This document shows positions 1 through 10,518 of a stretch of DNA of 22,740 nt, piece by piece. This DNA comes from Pleurotus djamor (taxonomy: Eukaryota; Basidiomycota; Agaricomycetes; Agaricales; Pleurotaceae). The position numbers and the translations under genes were made by a program. Position 1 is the stretch's first letter; every line of letters begins with the position of its first letter. Below the pieces are notes generated by a model. That model did not search any database and had not been told where the DNA came from. It worked only from the letters and a program-made list of their open reading frames with translations. Location: positions 1 to 22,740 of the forward strand of contig JAPEVF010000488.1 of the NCBI GenBank assembly GCA_029747585.1, given 5' to 3'.

Positions 1-409
1 CGTATCCCTGGAAAGTATTGCACGAGACTTTCCGGCTGCGATACGNACCACGCCAATCAACACAACTCTCGTGACCAGAGGTCCGCTTGAGTTGAAATCG
101 CCCATCATTGTAGCCCCTCAGATAGTGCTGGACAAAGAGGTAAGTACCCCTTGACGATGCCCTCGAGGAAATCTTCCGTGAATTGCTGCACCGATTCAAA
201 CGGACCGACGGAGAGATGCTGATACAGTTCGTGGTTGTTCCTTCCACCGTCAACATATCGCTGTGCATGGGCAGTTGTCTAGGGGGATTGAGGTCAGTTC
301 GCTAGCCAATATGATAACCTCGGCAATAAAAAATACGCACAATGAAGGGTGTCAAGAATACCCTTTCGTTCTCCAAGTCGTGAATGGGGAGTATGTTATC
401 CGCAGGCAT
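1..409 (-). CDS. Probable GNAT-family N-acetyltransferase, 5' part only (runs off window)
   Basis: Would transfer an acyl group from acyl-CoA to an amine or protein N-terminus; the substrate is unknown. The start is an ATG at 409-407 reading MPADNILPIH. Exon 1 (341-409) carries ERVFLTPFI, like the first beta strand of RimJ/RimL-type GNAT proteins. A 62-nt intron (279-340, donor GTGCGT, acceptor CCCCTAG) joins in phase to exon 2, which reads HAQRYVDGGRNNHELYQHL and then SVGPFESVQQFTEDFLEG. That pattern (LY-hL-hGPF-s-F) is typical of fungal GNAT proteins close to the N-terminus. A TATA-like box 57 bp upstream supports the start. Below about position 150 I cannot settle the frame or find a clean donor, and the N at 46 may disturb it, so the acetyl-CoA site is not seen. 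Family call is by recalled motif similarity only. Confidence 0.5.
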
Positions 410-880
410 TGGTGATTGAACTGGTTTCCGAGGTGCCCTGTAGGATGGGCACTAACCTTTGCGTGCTTTTATAGGATCAGACCCAGGTCACGTTCGTCAT
501 ACCTGCAACTCCAATTTCCGGAACTAGAGTTGAAGAACAAGATGGCCAGTTTCTCCGCGACTGGGACCCCAGTCTACCGCAACCCTGCTCACTGTGAGAT
601 ACTTGCTGGGAGGGGTCATTAAACGGGAGCCCGTCTCTCCGTCGGTCCCAGAGCGCAGCCCCCACTTCCCTGCCCGTCCCTAGCGAGACTTGGATGTGTC
701 CTGAGTGGGCTGTCGCAGTTTCATGAAGGACTGTCATCCCGTAAAACACCTTCAGAAAGATATCTAACCGATGAAACCGGGTCGTCAAGTTCAATGGTAG
801 CACGATGCTGTACACTGCAATACGGGAAAGCAACACGGAAGCAAGGTAGAGCGGAGATTATGGGTAATGTTATGAAACAC
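410..880. other. Intergenic: Argonaute 3' end to GNAT promoter
   Basis: Lies between the Argonaute stop codon and the GNAT start, both genes being on the minus strand. It should hold the Argonaute 3' UTR and the GNAT promoter. A 119-codon open frame at 477-836 on the minus strand has no recognisable motif. Apart from the TATA-like box I see no other feature. Confidence 0.4.
466..474 (-). promoter_or_regulatory. TATA-like box upstream of the GNAT gene
   Basis: The minus strand reads CTATAAAAG, 57 bp before the proposed ATG at 409. The spacing suits a fungal core promoter with a short 5' UTR. Supported by sequence and position only. Confidence 0.4.
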
Positions 881-3800
881 TCAGATATAGAACATACTTT
901 CCCTCAAGGAGGAGTGGACCTTCAGGGAATGTAATTAGTTCAGGACCAACTCGAGAGAGACATCATTTCGATACTCACCCCTTCGCCCCATCGCTTTTTG
1001 GCCGCATCAAACACTCTGGCTCGCTCCTCGTCACGATCGCTCTTCTTCGTCCCGCTCAACGAAGTCTTGTCGTCAGTTAGAAAATCGTTCATGTAACAAC
1101 GTCCCCGCTCGCAGGCCAAGTCCGCATAGTAGGCAGCTGGAATCAAGCTAACTGCCTTCGTTGCACGGGCGTAGAGGTAACTGAAGTCATGGGCGCCAAC
1201 TTGAATTTCATCGGCCCCCAATCCGTTCTCGTCGTAGATGATAACATAGTGTGTGGGTCGCACTTGGCCTTGGAGACCACTATGTGCTTGAAGGTAGAAA
1301 TCATAATCAAAGCTAAAGGGGGGTCTAAGCCGGAAGGGAGGAGGAAGAGTCGAGAGAAAGGCTTACACTGACGTTACGCCTCGATCAACCACTGTCCCAG
1401 GTTTGGTGTTGCCGTTTTTCGAAGCCTCCGCTGAGGTGGTTGGGTAGAACCTGGCGTGGTGGCGTTTACCGCAGATAATGATGGATAATTTGGGTCGATA
1501 CACTTTACGACCTGCAGTACTGAGCCTTTGGAAAGCTTCGAAGATCTGCGCTAACTCCTCTTGGAGTACAGTATCGTACTGGCCCTGTTACCACTGATCT
1601 CAGGACTGCATTCAGGTTTTGAGATCAGACAAAGGAAACATACCTCTGAAACACCGTCACGGAAAATGAGGATGCGGTCCGGAAGGCCCTTGTTACGAGA
1701 TTCGAAAAGGCGCAGTCGTTCTACTAGCATATCTCGAAGTTCATCCAGCATCTGCACAGGGGATTAACACCATGGGGGAAATAACGCGAAGCTATAAGAA
1801 CATCACCTCTTTCTTGCTCTGCTGTACTCTTAAGCTAGCGGGAAATTGAACGAATTGGTGGTCAACGCTCGCAACGACCGCTGCAATTGATGGGGTGCCT
1901 TCGATGCTACCAGGGCCTGGGTGTGTCACGTCGATTCCAACCATCATGGTTTTGACTTTGGTTAGCCATTGCATGGCTCGTCCATCGAGGAGATGGTTAT
2001 GGCCGCCGAGTTTGGTGTTCACCTTGAGGGCTACATTGGAGAAATACTGGTCCTGCTTTCTGGGATCTCCCAAGGCCTTTGAGGTCTGCATGTGCAATGT
2101 ATGGATGCCAAGTTCGACATCTCCGATTCTTTTGATCCCTGGGTAGATGAAATTGTCGCGCTTTGAAAGGAGGACGAGGATGAAACTTGGGCGGGGGCTC
2201 TTGGATAGCTCGGTATTGATACGCTGCTTAATGAGACCCAAAGCCCTCAAACGAGCAGGGTCCTGATTCTCAGAAGGAAGAGGGTCGGTGACGAGGAGGT
2301 TGGGAAGCGCCTGAGGGATACTCATTCCACTCTTCCTCAACTTGGTCGCAAAGCCGCTGACAAGACCTTGTAGTTGCGGATCTTGAGGACCTTGGGCAAA
2401 TGGGACTTGTCCGTCACGAACGACAAGGACCCACCAACTGTCGACCTTGGCAGGTTTATGGAATTGGACGTCCAAGATATTCCAACTCCCATCCCTAGCT
2501 TGCGTTCTGCCAACCTTGTAGGATAACCCAGGAGGCGGTAGCTCGCGGGCCGGCACAACGAGCATCTCGGGGGAAACATGAATGTTGAAACCATTGAGAT
2601 GTGCCGGGCGTGTCTGTTGTGTGAGCCCAAGCTTCGTGAAGCCATCATTGACGATTTTCTCTGCGTTGAATGCTGGGGGGTTGCACGCGATGCGGATCAT
2701 TTCACGCGTTTCGTTATCATTGAGTTTCTGGAGGTATGGGACATCGGGTTCGATGGTGCAAAGCTCAGCGGGGATGAAGTTAGATTTCGCTTTACTGCCG
2801 ATATCGATGACAGGTAGGTCATCAGCGTGCTTGAGGGTAATATTGTATTCTGCCAGGTGGTAAATGAGCAACGCACAAGGGTGAAGGGAGTGGAAGCAAC
2901 GTACTGCGCTTGAAATACTGTTCGACAGAAACTCGACCTCCGAGTTCCGGGCAATCGAATATCTCCTTACGTGCGGTACGACTCCCTATACCCTTGAGAG
3001 GCTTCTTCCGCTTATGACCTAAATGAGTCGTCGTGACTTTAATGCCTCTTGCGAAAGCCTTTGGGAGGTTAGGCAAGCCTTGCCCTCGACCTTTGAAAGC
3101 ATTGAGGACATCCACCATGTTTCCAGGTGAATAAAAGGCAGTCATGCAGACATTTCTAGCAGGACGTCAGCCACAATGACCATGGGAATAGGTAGAGTAC
3201 TTACACATTGACGGCGAGTCCACTGATAGTGGGCCGAACAGAGGAAAAGAACCCTCGTAGCGCCTCCACGCCCGGACCAAGATAAAAGTGCTGTTCTTGG
3301 GGTAGGGGAGGGAAGAAGTGGCGATTTCGACCGACTCGGACGCCATTCCGCGCTGCATGTTGCTGCATGATGAGGTTGAGTGCCCCAATCAAGGGCATGG
3401 GATCGTAATCACGACTCCCTGCCGACCCTTCGAGCTGCCTATAGACAGACGGTTAGCGATACCACAGACAACCAGGTGGAGTGAAGTTTCGTACCGTTTT
3501 AACTCTTGAGGATCTAAGACTGCGGTCTGTTTGATGGAGATGGTATATCTCTTGGCCTTCGGCGAAGGGGTCGTTTGTCCTTCGTCTAGGAACGTTATTG
3601 AGACGTCGAGAGGTTGTGGAAGCGGCTGGGACGAAACCAGTCTCGCGCTTCCATCATGTGCGATGTGTCCAACATACGGCATAAACGCTGGGTTTACTTC
3701 TAGGAGTCGGAATATACGCGCTTTCAGGCGATTAATGTCTGTCTTTGGTAGCATGTCGACTTGATAGTCATATATGGGTCCGTCGGAGAGTCTCAGAGGG

Positions 3801-4133
3801 AAAAAGTTAGCGCGAACCGCTATCGCGCGTCCAGCAGTGCCGTAACCGGGGCGGAGAGGACGAACGTTCCGAACGGCGAGTCTGGAGAAGGACGCGACCA
3901 ATTTGTCCTCTGAGAAGGCCGACTTGGGGGTCGATNCGGGCAGGGACGTTTGCACTGAAAATAGCAGGTGGGCCACCGCGACCACCTCCACCTCCACCAC
4001 CCCTTCCACCACCAAAGCCGCCGCCGCGACTACCACCCCCGCCTCGACCACCGGGACTCCCCCGTTGACTGGGAGATCCACCCCTGGGGGGCCCTCCTCT
4101 GCCTCGTCCTCGATCATTACCTCGGCCGCTCAT
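881..4133 (-). CDS. Argonaute protein, slicer-type, eight exons (about 954 aa)
   Basis: Argonaute binds small RNAs and cleaves or silences complementary transcripts. Exons (minus): 3495-4133, 3205-3438, 2905-3155, 1807-2849, 1644-1751, 1367-1584, 979-1312, 881-919; introns 49-59 nt, all in phase once the N at 3936 is dropped. Residues 1-55 are an Arg-Gly repeat region, then ArgoN and linker, PAZ to about 400 (QYFKRKYNITLKHADDLP), Mid, and Piwi. The tetrad is complete: Asp about 680 in GIDVTHPGPG, Glu about 721 at the exon 4/5 junction (SKKE, 32 residues before the next Asp, as in human AGO2), Asp about 753 in IFRDGVSEGQY, His about 851 in RPTHYVIIYDENG. The last exon encodes only 12 residues ending MFYI, the usual Argonaute terminus. 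Its acceptor is AAG, less common than CAG or TAG. As written, the N at 3936 shifts the frame between the RG region and ArgoN. Argonaute identity is certain; QDE-2-like orthology is likely. Confidence 0.95.
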
Positions 4134-5060
4134 GTTGAAGTGTGAGTGTCAAGTGGTTTGTAGAGCGTAATTGATACTGGGAGTGGCTCTAGGTGGCTCT
4201 ATATATCAGTTTTGAGCGGCTGTTCGGTGGCAATAGATGAGTAGACCACGAACCCATTGAGTCCAGTCATATCAAGCTCAACCGCAGCTAACAAGCTGAC
4301 TTCGTGTTGTTCGAGACAATGGAACATGGGCAACGTTTCTTACTGCGGCTAAGCAAGAATCGTCCTCATCTCGGACTTCTGAAGGTAGCATGGTGAATTG
4401 GATCACTGAGCCTTGTCGTAATTATTAGAACAAGCTCGAAGGATGGAAGCTGAAGCGTAGACTGCGCATCCACGAGTCGTACCGCGCAGTTGCGAGTTGG
4501 GTTCTATGAGAAGTTATTCCTGTCCTTGGCAGAAAAGTGCGCTCGGAAGACGCGTTGCAACGCCGAATCACGCTGTCCACCCAGGGAAAGCTGATCACCC
4601 CTATTCACATTCATGATCGGAAGTTGGAACTGGCCAGTGGAGTCTTGATCTTAATATAACCGTCCTCAAAGGACGATGAGTCAGTCTGGATATATTGGTC
4701 TGCATCCACCATTGATAGCATGGTCTACGGTAGAGTTGTCACTTTCGGTCACCTAGAGATGTGCTCATTATTGGCACTGTTGCGTGGCATCCTTCTTCTT
4801 AGCCTTAACTTTGGTTTTCTATTACTTGAGACTCTGATGCGGATGGTCTGGATTTCTATGGCTTTCGCCGAGCTTTTCCCCCAGTACGACGTACAGTACA
4901 TCCACGGCAAATCCACGGACGTGCTGATTTCACTTAGCTCCTACAAACCCCTAACAAGGAGATCTTATCTCACCGAGTGATCGTCGATTCTCACGAGCAC
5001 GTCTGTCATTCCGTCTACTAGTGCTAGAACCACTTCACTTACCCAGCTTGATCCTTTACC
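4134..5060. other. Divergent intergenic region between Argonaute and the 652-aa protein gene
   Basis: Head-to-head promoter space of about 930 bp. A hydrophobic 86-codon open frame at 4720-4980 (plus) shows no domain and ends 80 bp before the next gene, so I do not call it. The imperfect direct repeat GTGGCTCTA (4184-4192 and 4194-4202) lies next to the Argonaute TATA-like box. Confidence 0.4.
4199..4206 (-). promoter_or_regulatory. TATA-like box upstream of Argonaute
   Basis: The minus strand reads ATATATAG, 66 bp before the Argonaute ATG. The interval between has no other ATG-led frame of note. Supported by sequence and spacing only. Confidence 0.4.
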
Positions 5061-7193
5061 ATGGCGTCTGACTCGTCATCACCCTCGACGACACCAGCAC
5101 TTCTGACACCAGAGTCCACAGGCGGTGGCCTAACAGTGGACTCATCAGTCAAAAAGGCGCGAAGGCAGACTGCGTTTTACCCAAACATGAATGCTTCTAA
5201 TAAAACCCAGAAGCCTTTCAGTAGGAGCGCGGCGAAACGGGAAAGTGTTATGGCCCTTGGGAGCATCGAGCACCTTCAGCACTATTTCACCAAGACTGGG
5301 ATCGCGGCGAAGCAGAGGTGAGAAAGTCCCTCTCAGTTTGTCAATGTCTGCCACCCAGCGTATACCTACCTTTCACAGTAATCCTGATAAACCGAGAGCA
5401 GGTCTCGTTCCTGCGCTTGGCGGGCTGTCAAATATTAGCATAGGCGAAGTACCTCATATACAACTCCCGCCATCACCAGCCGTACCGATGATACCTCGCC
5501 TCTCTTTCCCGACCTCTGATAAACCAGTGGAGATTGATCCTGAATCTCTACTCCCAGGCGTCATTCGTGATCTAAAGGGTCTCGTAGATGCTTGGTCAAT
5601 AGGCTCGTCCTCTGCAAGAGCAGATTCCCCCATCGACGTGCTTGAATTGCTCAAATCAACTACCCAAGCAGTCCGCTCGATCCGCAATTACGTTCTATCC
5701 CTGCCAGACGAATCTGCTGGGACAATTCGCGCTCAGTTCCGGGCTCGTACACTGGGTCCAGGTCGTATAAGATCGCTACCCAAGTCATCGTCGTCCCAGC
5801 CCGATCCATTGACCCTCATCCGTCGATCTGCTTTGGAAGTTCTGAGCGTATTGAGGGAGTTGGAGGAACGATCGAGAGTTCCTCTGACAGACGACGCGTA
5901 TGACGCTCAAAGCGACGGTGGCGGTGGCTCCTCACGTGTAGCCAGCCCAGTGAATGTCACGGACGATCCACCGATAGACGAAGAGGANGCACCCCCACGT
6001 AGGTGACTCGTCAGTGACATTCTCACTGGTGCAGGTTCATGGGCGTTACGAATCCGTTCCTGTTTGGGAAGACGAGGACGATCACCGCGTTTGGTCTGAC
6101 GAAGAGGAAGAAAAGAAGGAAGGTTGGGATGAAAGGCTAGTCGTGGGTGGTGGCTGGTTATACAAGCAAGATATCACTTTGAGTAATCTAGCGAAGGAAC
6201 GCTCAGTAATAAGTTCGTATGTAGACGTCGTCGACGAGGTCTTATTTGAGGGTAAGAAAGAAGGAAGTGAGGAACGTGGTTGGGAAAGAAGGGCTAGGAA
6301 GAAGCTCAGGTCTCGGTCGAAAGGCCGGCGCGTGAGTGCTGGCGACGGAGAAACGCGCTCTGGAAGCTTGTTGTCTGGGGATATAGGGGGAGGTAGGAGA
6401 AGGGTTTCCACTGGAATGGTCGATGCCATGGGAGGTCTCTCGCTGGTGGAGGAGGATGACAGCCTGGAAGGGATCACAGAGTCTCCAGAGCCCGAATCGA
6501 CGCCATTCAGTCAGGAAGAGCTAGACGATGAAGATTTGCCCCCTTGGGCTCGACGTGATACATTCGCTGGAGATACCCTTGGTTTGTTCTCGCCATCTTT
6601 GGTCAATCTCGCATTCACGTTTTGCTTCAGGACGCGTTCATGCATTGCTCTCTGCTTCCCTGCCTACGGACCTGCTTCGTCTGTTGGCACCATCATCAAA
6701 CCGTCTGGAGTTCCTCGATAGTCTTGCTTCAGGCCAATTGCTCTGTGTGGCTTATAACACTCGAGTTCGGAAGTCAAAACATGGTTGGGGATACATTCAC
6801 AAGGACTCTATTCACGATATCGTTGCCCTTGAGCAAGCCAGCTATGATGTTGAGGGTGTCAAGACAGGATGGACATTCAGACGGATCGATAATTTAATCC
6901 TTTGGGTTGGGTGCGCTTCTCTATTTTCTGCGTTTTCTTCCATTGCAAGGCCCCTCTCACATCCCTTTTCAGAGCCTTGAAACTACGCTACCTCTTGCCC
7001 ATTCATATNCCCCCCAGGACAACCGAAATTTCCTCCGACCGTCATCGGAACTCCGATGACATTTAGTGCGAGACAAGTTGCCCGAAAGGAAGACGGCTGG
7101 GATACAATGCTAGAAACTGTGCTCCTTCGGTGGGCGGACCGAGTTGTGGAGGAACGTAGGAAGACAACAGCATCCTGGCCACTTTCTTCCTGA
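5061..7193 (+). CDS. Hypothetical protein with disordered N-terminal region and a conserved-looking C-terminal domain (652 aa)
   Basis: I do not recognise a named family. Exons: 5061-5317, 5379-6581, 6631-6910, 6973-7193, with introns of 61, 49 and 62 nt. The total is 653 codons only if the Ns at 5988 and 7009 are not counted as bases. With the first N dropped, the reading frame runs from 5379 to 6581 without an intron. Residues 1-90 include KPFSRSAAKRESVMALGSIE and HYFTKTGIAAK; the middle is rich in Ser, Pro and acidic residues (WEDEDDHRVWSDEEEEKKE). Residues about 487-600 look like a folded domain: RVHALLSASLPTDLLRLLAP, GQLLCVAYNTRV, GWGYIHKDSIHDIV, KTGWTFRRIDNLILWVGALK. The block LLCVAYN faintly recalls the core of calponin-homology domains (for example LLC-hhN), but I cannot support that. 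The start ATG has the good context ACCATGG. Confidence 0.8.
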
Positions 7194-7318
7194 ACCTCAC
7201 ATGCTCAAGGTTCGATCCAGATAACGATAATTATATATCTTTGGAGAGTGTATGCATATACCCCCCTACTTCCATAACTTGGTTACTCTATATTCATGAT
7301 GCACGAAGTCGCGATCGA

Positions 7319-9610
7319 TTACAGTGGGCTCGGGTCGTGCGACGTGGTTTCATTTCCGTTTATCTGCGGTGGGCTGGGCGTTTGATCCCAGTAGGCAAAA
7401 TCCGCCGGTGCTAAGGTGGGTCTACCATTTCCAGTGTTGTAGACACCGAATGAGACGCCTTTGAAAAAGAATCCCCTGTGTAGTCGAACATGGTTAGACG
7501 GGGAACAGGATTACACGAGACAGATGGTTACCCAGCTGTAGGGAGCGAAACCGAAGATGCGTCGAAGGTGACTGGGAATTGGAAGGTAGCATTGGAGCCT
7601 TCTGCAAAGCCAAGTGAATATGACGTCGGGTTGGCCATGATTTTGAGCTTGACAGGAACGTCGACGGTCCGGAGTTGAACGAAACTGGTCTGAACGGTGT
7701 TCAATATTCGAACGGTGCGAAAATTCTATTGAATGGGTAGACGTACTGTGGTGGTTGAGGCATTAGTGGTGACGAGTGCCCACGGCCCAACTTGTTGCGT
7801 TTGGGTTGCAGTGCGCAAGATGATCCATCGAGCGGAACTATCACCAATGATACCAATTTCATTGTGCAGCAAATCGCCATAGAAAACCGTAAGCCCAGCT
7901 TCGGTCAGGTTACTAGTAGGTCGAAATTGTAGCTCGCTCTCGAAGGTCTCCGTGTAGCTTGTCTGCTTCCGGAGTAGCAAGGCTGGGCTATCTCTGTCAC
8001 CCACGGCGTACGGGTTTCCATCGAGGCGAAGGAAGCCTGGCTTGGCGGTAAGGGAGTGGAAGGGCTTGTATGGCGCACGAAGGAAGTAAAAGCTAGGATC
8101 TAGTGTGTGAGAGGTGAAATTGTCGATATACCGAGCGGTCGGGGAATGGTCAAAGAGGACGTCTATAACCTCTTCGATCGGTCGACCGTGGTTAAAGACA
8201 GGCCAATTTTCTTCCCATGTCACGGGGAATAGGAAGGTCTCTCGACCTATCCATGAGAATTGTCAACGCGGCGTAATACCAAGGCATATCTAGAGCATGT
8301 GCTCACCCAATTGAATGTGACTAAAATTGCCGTTCTGTGGTCGAACCCCGAGGGCGACACCCCACCATTGACCGTCCAATCCTTCGACGATGTCCGCATG
8401 ACCCGTATTTTGCACGGAATTAGACATATCATCGCCGTTGAACAAGATTGGGTTTTTTGGATTGTTTTCCCAGGGTCCAGAAGGCGACGGTCCTCTTTGA
8501 ATAGTAGCCCGATGATGAACATCCGTGCCACCTAGGTCTGTTTCGCAACAGCATCCACAGCAGATGTCTGATGTACTGACCTTCTGCTACCAGTAAGAAA
8601 TAAGTGCCGTTGATATGGTACAGATGTGGGCCTTCTGGCCGCGCGCTTGAGTTATTCGGTAGGGTGCCGTTGAATATGAGCTGCGCCTCGGTGAGAGAAC
8701 CACCGGTAGATATATCTATCTTATTCTGCCAGATACCTGAAGGAAGTGGATGGATTTTTAGAATGCGGTGACATAGCATCGAGAGCGAGGGGATTAGCTA
8801 ACCATATATCTTGTCAATGGCATTATTGATACCAGACCAAGTGTTGTAAACCTATTTGACGTGGGGCGTAAGCACATATTCACGACCGATGAGATAATAT
8901 GGATGAAAAGTTCTTTACGTCTCCGTTGGCGTCCCAAAATAAGTCGGAGTCATAGCCCAAAGAGTCTGGAAATTGTTGATCTAGGTGGTGTTGAGAACCG
9001 TGGAAATGGTAAGCATACCGAAGTAGATAGGATCACTCCAATCATTAGCGAAGATATCTGCTGTTTTGACATAGAAAGAACGTGGAAACAGCCGTAATTC
9101 TGCTGTGGAAGGCTTCTAGAAAGATGGCACAGAAAAAATACTGGGAGGACGTACATGTATAGACATATCGGGCAGTGGAAGCCAGGTAGAAGGTCCCGCT
9201 GTGGTAACGCAAGCTGGGGGCCCAAATACCTAAAACACGGACGGTAGGTTAGTCATGTTCCGAAGAGTAAGCAGATTCCACAGGCCTGCGTCTGAAGGCG
9301 TCCCATGTAAAGCAAGCTGTGACGGTCGGTTGAGGGCATGACCAATCAGCGTCCAACGGACGAGGTCCTTGCTGTGATAAATTGGGTGGCCAGGGAAATA
9401 TTCAAAAGTTGACGTTGCAATGAAGTAATCACTTCCAACTCGAAGCAAACTAGGATCAGGATTCCATCCAGGGAGAATCGGGTTTAAAAGGGAGAGACCC
9501 CCGCGGACAGCAGCTAGGAGGACGAATAATGAATCACCACCGGAGAACGAGTTTGAGATAGAAACCCACACAAGAGCAGAATAACATAGCATAGACGTGC
9601 GCAGCACCAT
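7319..9610 (-). CDS. Secreted glycoside hydrolase family 43 enzyme, beta-xylosidase/arabinofuranosidase type (591 aa, ten exons)
   Basis: Probably releases xylose or arabinose from hemicellulose outside the cell. Exons (minus): 9286-9610, 9155-9229, 9019-9102, 8919-8965, 8803-8851, 8581-8736, 8307-8531, 7747-8246, 7532-7689, 7319-7475, together 592 codons in phase. The N-terminus has a hydrophobic signal-like stretch (LCYSALVWVSIS) followed by a second hydrophobic patch before the mature motif LNPILPGWNPDPSLL. Family residues seen: catalytic base Asp about 52 in NPDPS, pKa-modulating Asp about 167 in GYDSDLFWD, general acid Glu about 228 in ARPEGPHLY, and the conserved His about 290 in NTGHADIVEG. 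After about residue 330 comes the C-terminal beta-sandwich of GH43 xylosidases (LLRKQTSYTETFESELQF). Intron 1 (9230-9285) fits only as GC-AG: exon 1 ends GACGCAG, exon 2 starts GTATTTGGGCC, giving DAGIWAPSLRY, with branch site TGACTAAC. Substrate cannot be told from sequence. Confidence 0.92.
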
Positions 9611-9678
9611 GACTTATAGACTGCCATGACTTGTCATAGACTAAAATGTTCGAGGTTTACCAGCGCCTTGGAATCATG

Positions 9679-9687
9679 CTTTTATAT
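9679..9687 (-). promoter_or_regulatory. TATA-like box of the GH43 gene
   Basis: The minus strand reads ATATAAAAG about 70 bp upstream of the ATG at 9610, good position and sequence for a TATA box. The 5' UTR between contains two near-identical copies of CATGACTT followed by a TAGACT element (9609-9650). Confidence 0.45.
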
Positions 9688-9694
9688 GCATCCC

Positions 9695-9749
9695 TTAGCC
9701 AGCACTGCGATGGTCAGCCCGGAGTCAGGTGAACGATGGAGCGGGCTAA
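9695..9749. promoter_or_regulatory. Two GGCTAA motifs in the GH43 promoter
   Basis: GGCTAA occurs at 9695-9700 (minus) and 9744-9749 (plus), just upstream of the TATA-like box. GGCTAR is the site of the ascomycete xylanase regulator XlnR/XLR-1. A clear XlnR orthologue is generally not reported in Agaricomycetes, and a 6-mer occurs often by chance, so this is only a candidate. Confidence 0.2.
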
Positions 9750-10518
9750 TCGGTCCGCCGAAGGATTTGACGAGCCGTCGTCAAAGTCGCCAGTCAACCC
9801 GGGCCAAATAGTGGTTGATGGCGATTCATAAGTATGTGGGAGACTCAACAATATCGCTGTTGGAACGATGGGCAAGTTACAACCAAAAACAAACCAAAAT
9901 AGTAAATCACGAAGAATAAATATGGACCCACGGAGCCAAAGCGCCCAAGCGCCGACAGTTTATCCTAGACTCGTCACCAGTTCGTTGGCCACGCGAGTTT
10001 GCTTGGTGTTGTTTGGGGCGTCGGAGAGTGAAAGGCAAACTCTTACGAAGCTTTGCTGAGTTCAAAAAAGAAGCGCTGGTTACGAGCCTAAGTTTATCCT
10101 TGAAAAAATTCATCACTATCCATTTCTCTACAGCCAACGATACCATGTTTGATGTCGCACAGCAGCACTACAGCATCATTGATGAATGTATAAAGGTTAG
10201 CTCTTCGCCATCTCTTCACCCAACTTCACCTAACTTTTCCACAACTTCGCCATTCGATTTCTGTACAATATTTCTTCTTTCTCTCTACCTTGCTCGCTTT
10301 GGCTTTTTTCTTCACCCAGCGACGTAATTTGCTCCTTTCTAGCTGGACTTTTTCTGTCTAAAGTGAGAGGATCGTTTTGTCGTGCACGAAGAAGCAAGCT
10401 GACGCATCAAGATCAGGAGCTAATCGAAAAGTGATTCCATCTTGGACTACATCTTAATTGCTTCAATCGCTCTACGCAGTCAGACGTCTATTCCGCCTGG
10501 TCTCGGACGCTTCAACGC

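Larger units (their letters stand above)
9611..10518. other. Divergent intergenic region between GH43 and F-box genes
   Basis: About 900 bp of head-to-head promoter space. Positions 10198-10318 form a strongly pyrimidine-rich plus-strand tract (runs of CTTCACC, TTTCTTCTTTCTCTC), a common feature just upstream of fungal transcription starts, here pointing to the F-box gene. Short frames at 9868-10059 and 10013-10327 have no recognisable motif. Confidence 0.45.

Noticed and set aside
1..140. Plus-strand open frame ending at GTAAGT at 141
   Set aside because: It continues into a stop and has no family pattern, whereas the minus strand from 409 down to about 150 gives a phased exon pair with GNAT-like motifs.
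477..836. 119-codon minus-strand frame between Argonaute and GNAT genes
   Set aside because: No recognisable motif, low-complexity Arg/Gly-rich stretches, and it occupies the space expected for the Argonaute 3' UTR and GNAT promoter.
2578..2863. Plus-strand frames opposite the Argonaute exon 4
   Set aside because: Antisense shadows of a strongly supported coding exon.
4720..4980. Hydrophobic 86-codon plus-strand frame
   Set aside because: Composition looks random-hydrophobic, no signal or domain pattern, no splice continuation; better explained as promoter or leader of the gene at 5061.
5999..6034. Apparent 36-nt intron (GTAGGT...GTGCAG) in the 652-aa gene
   Set aside because: Too short for this genome, and the frame is open straight through once the N at 5988 is not counted.
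7209..7218. GGTTCGATCC, like a tRNA B-box
   Set aside because: No A-box at the right distance and no pairing acceptor or anticodon stems around it; it lies in the 3' UTR just after a stop codon.
10013..10327. 104-codon plus-strand frame upstream of the F-box gene
   Set aside because: Falls largely in a pyrimidine-rich promoter tract and has no domain-like sequence.
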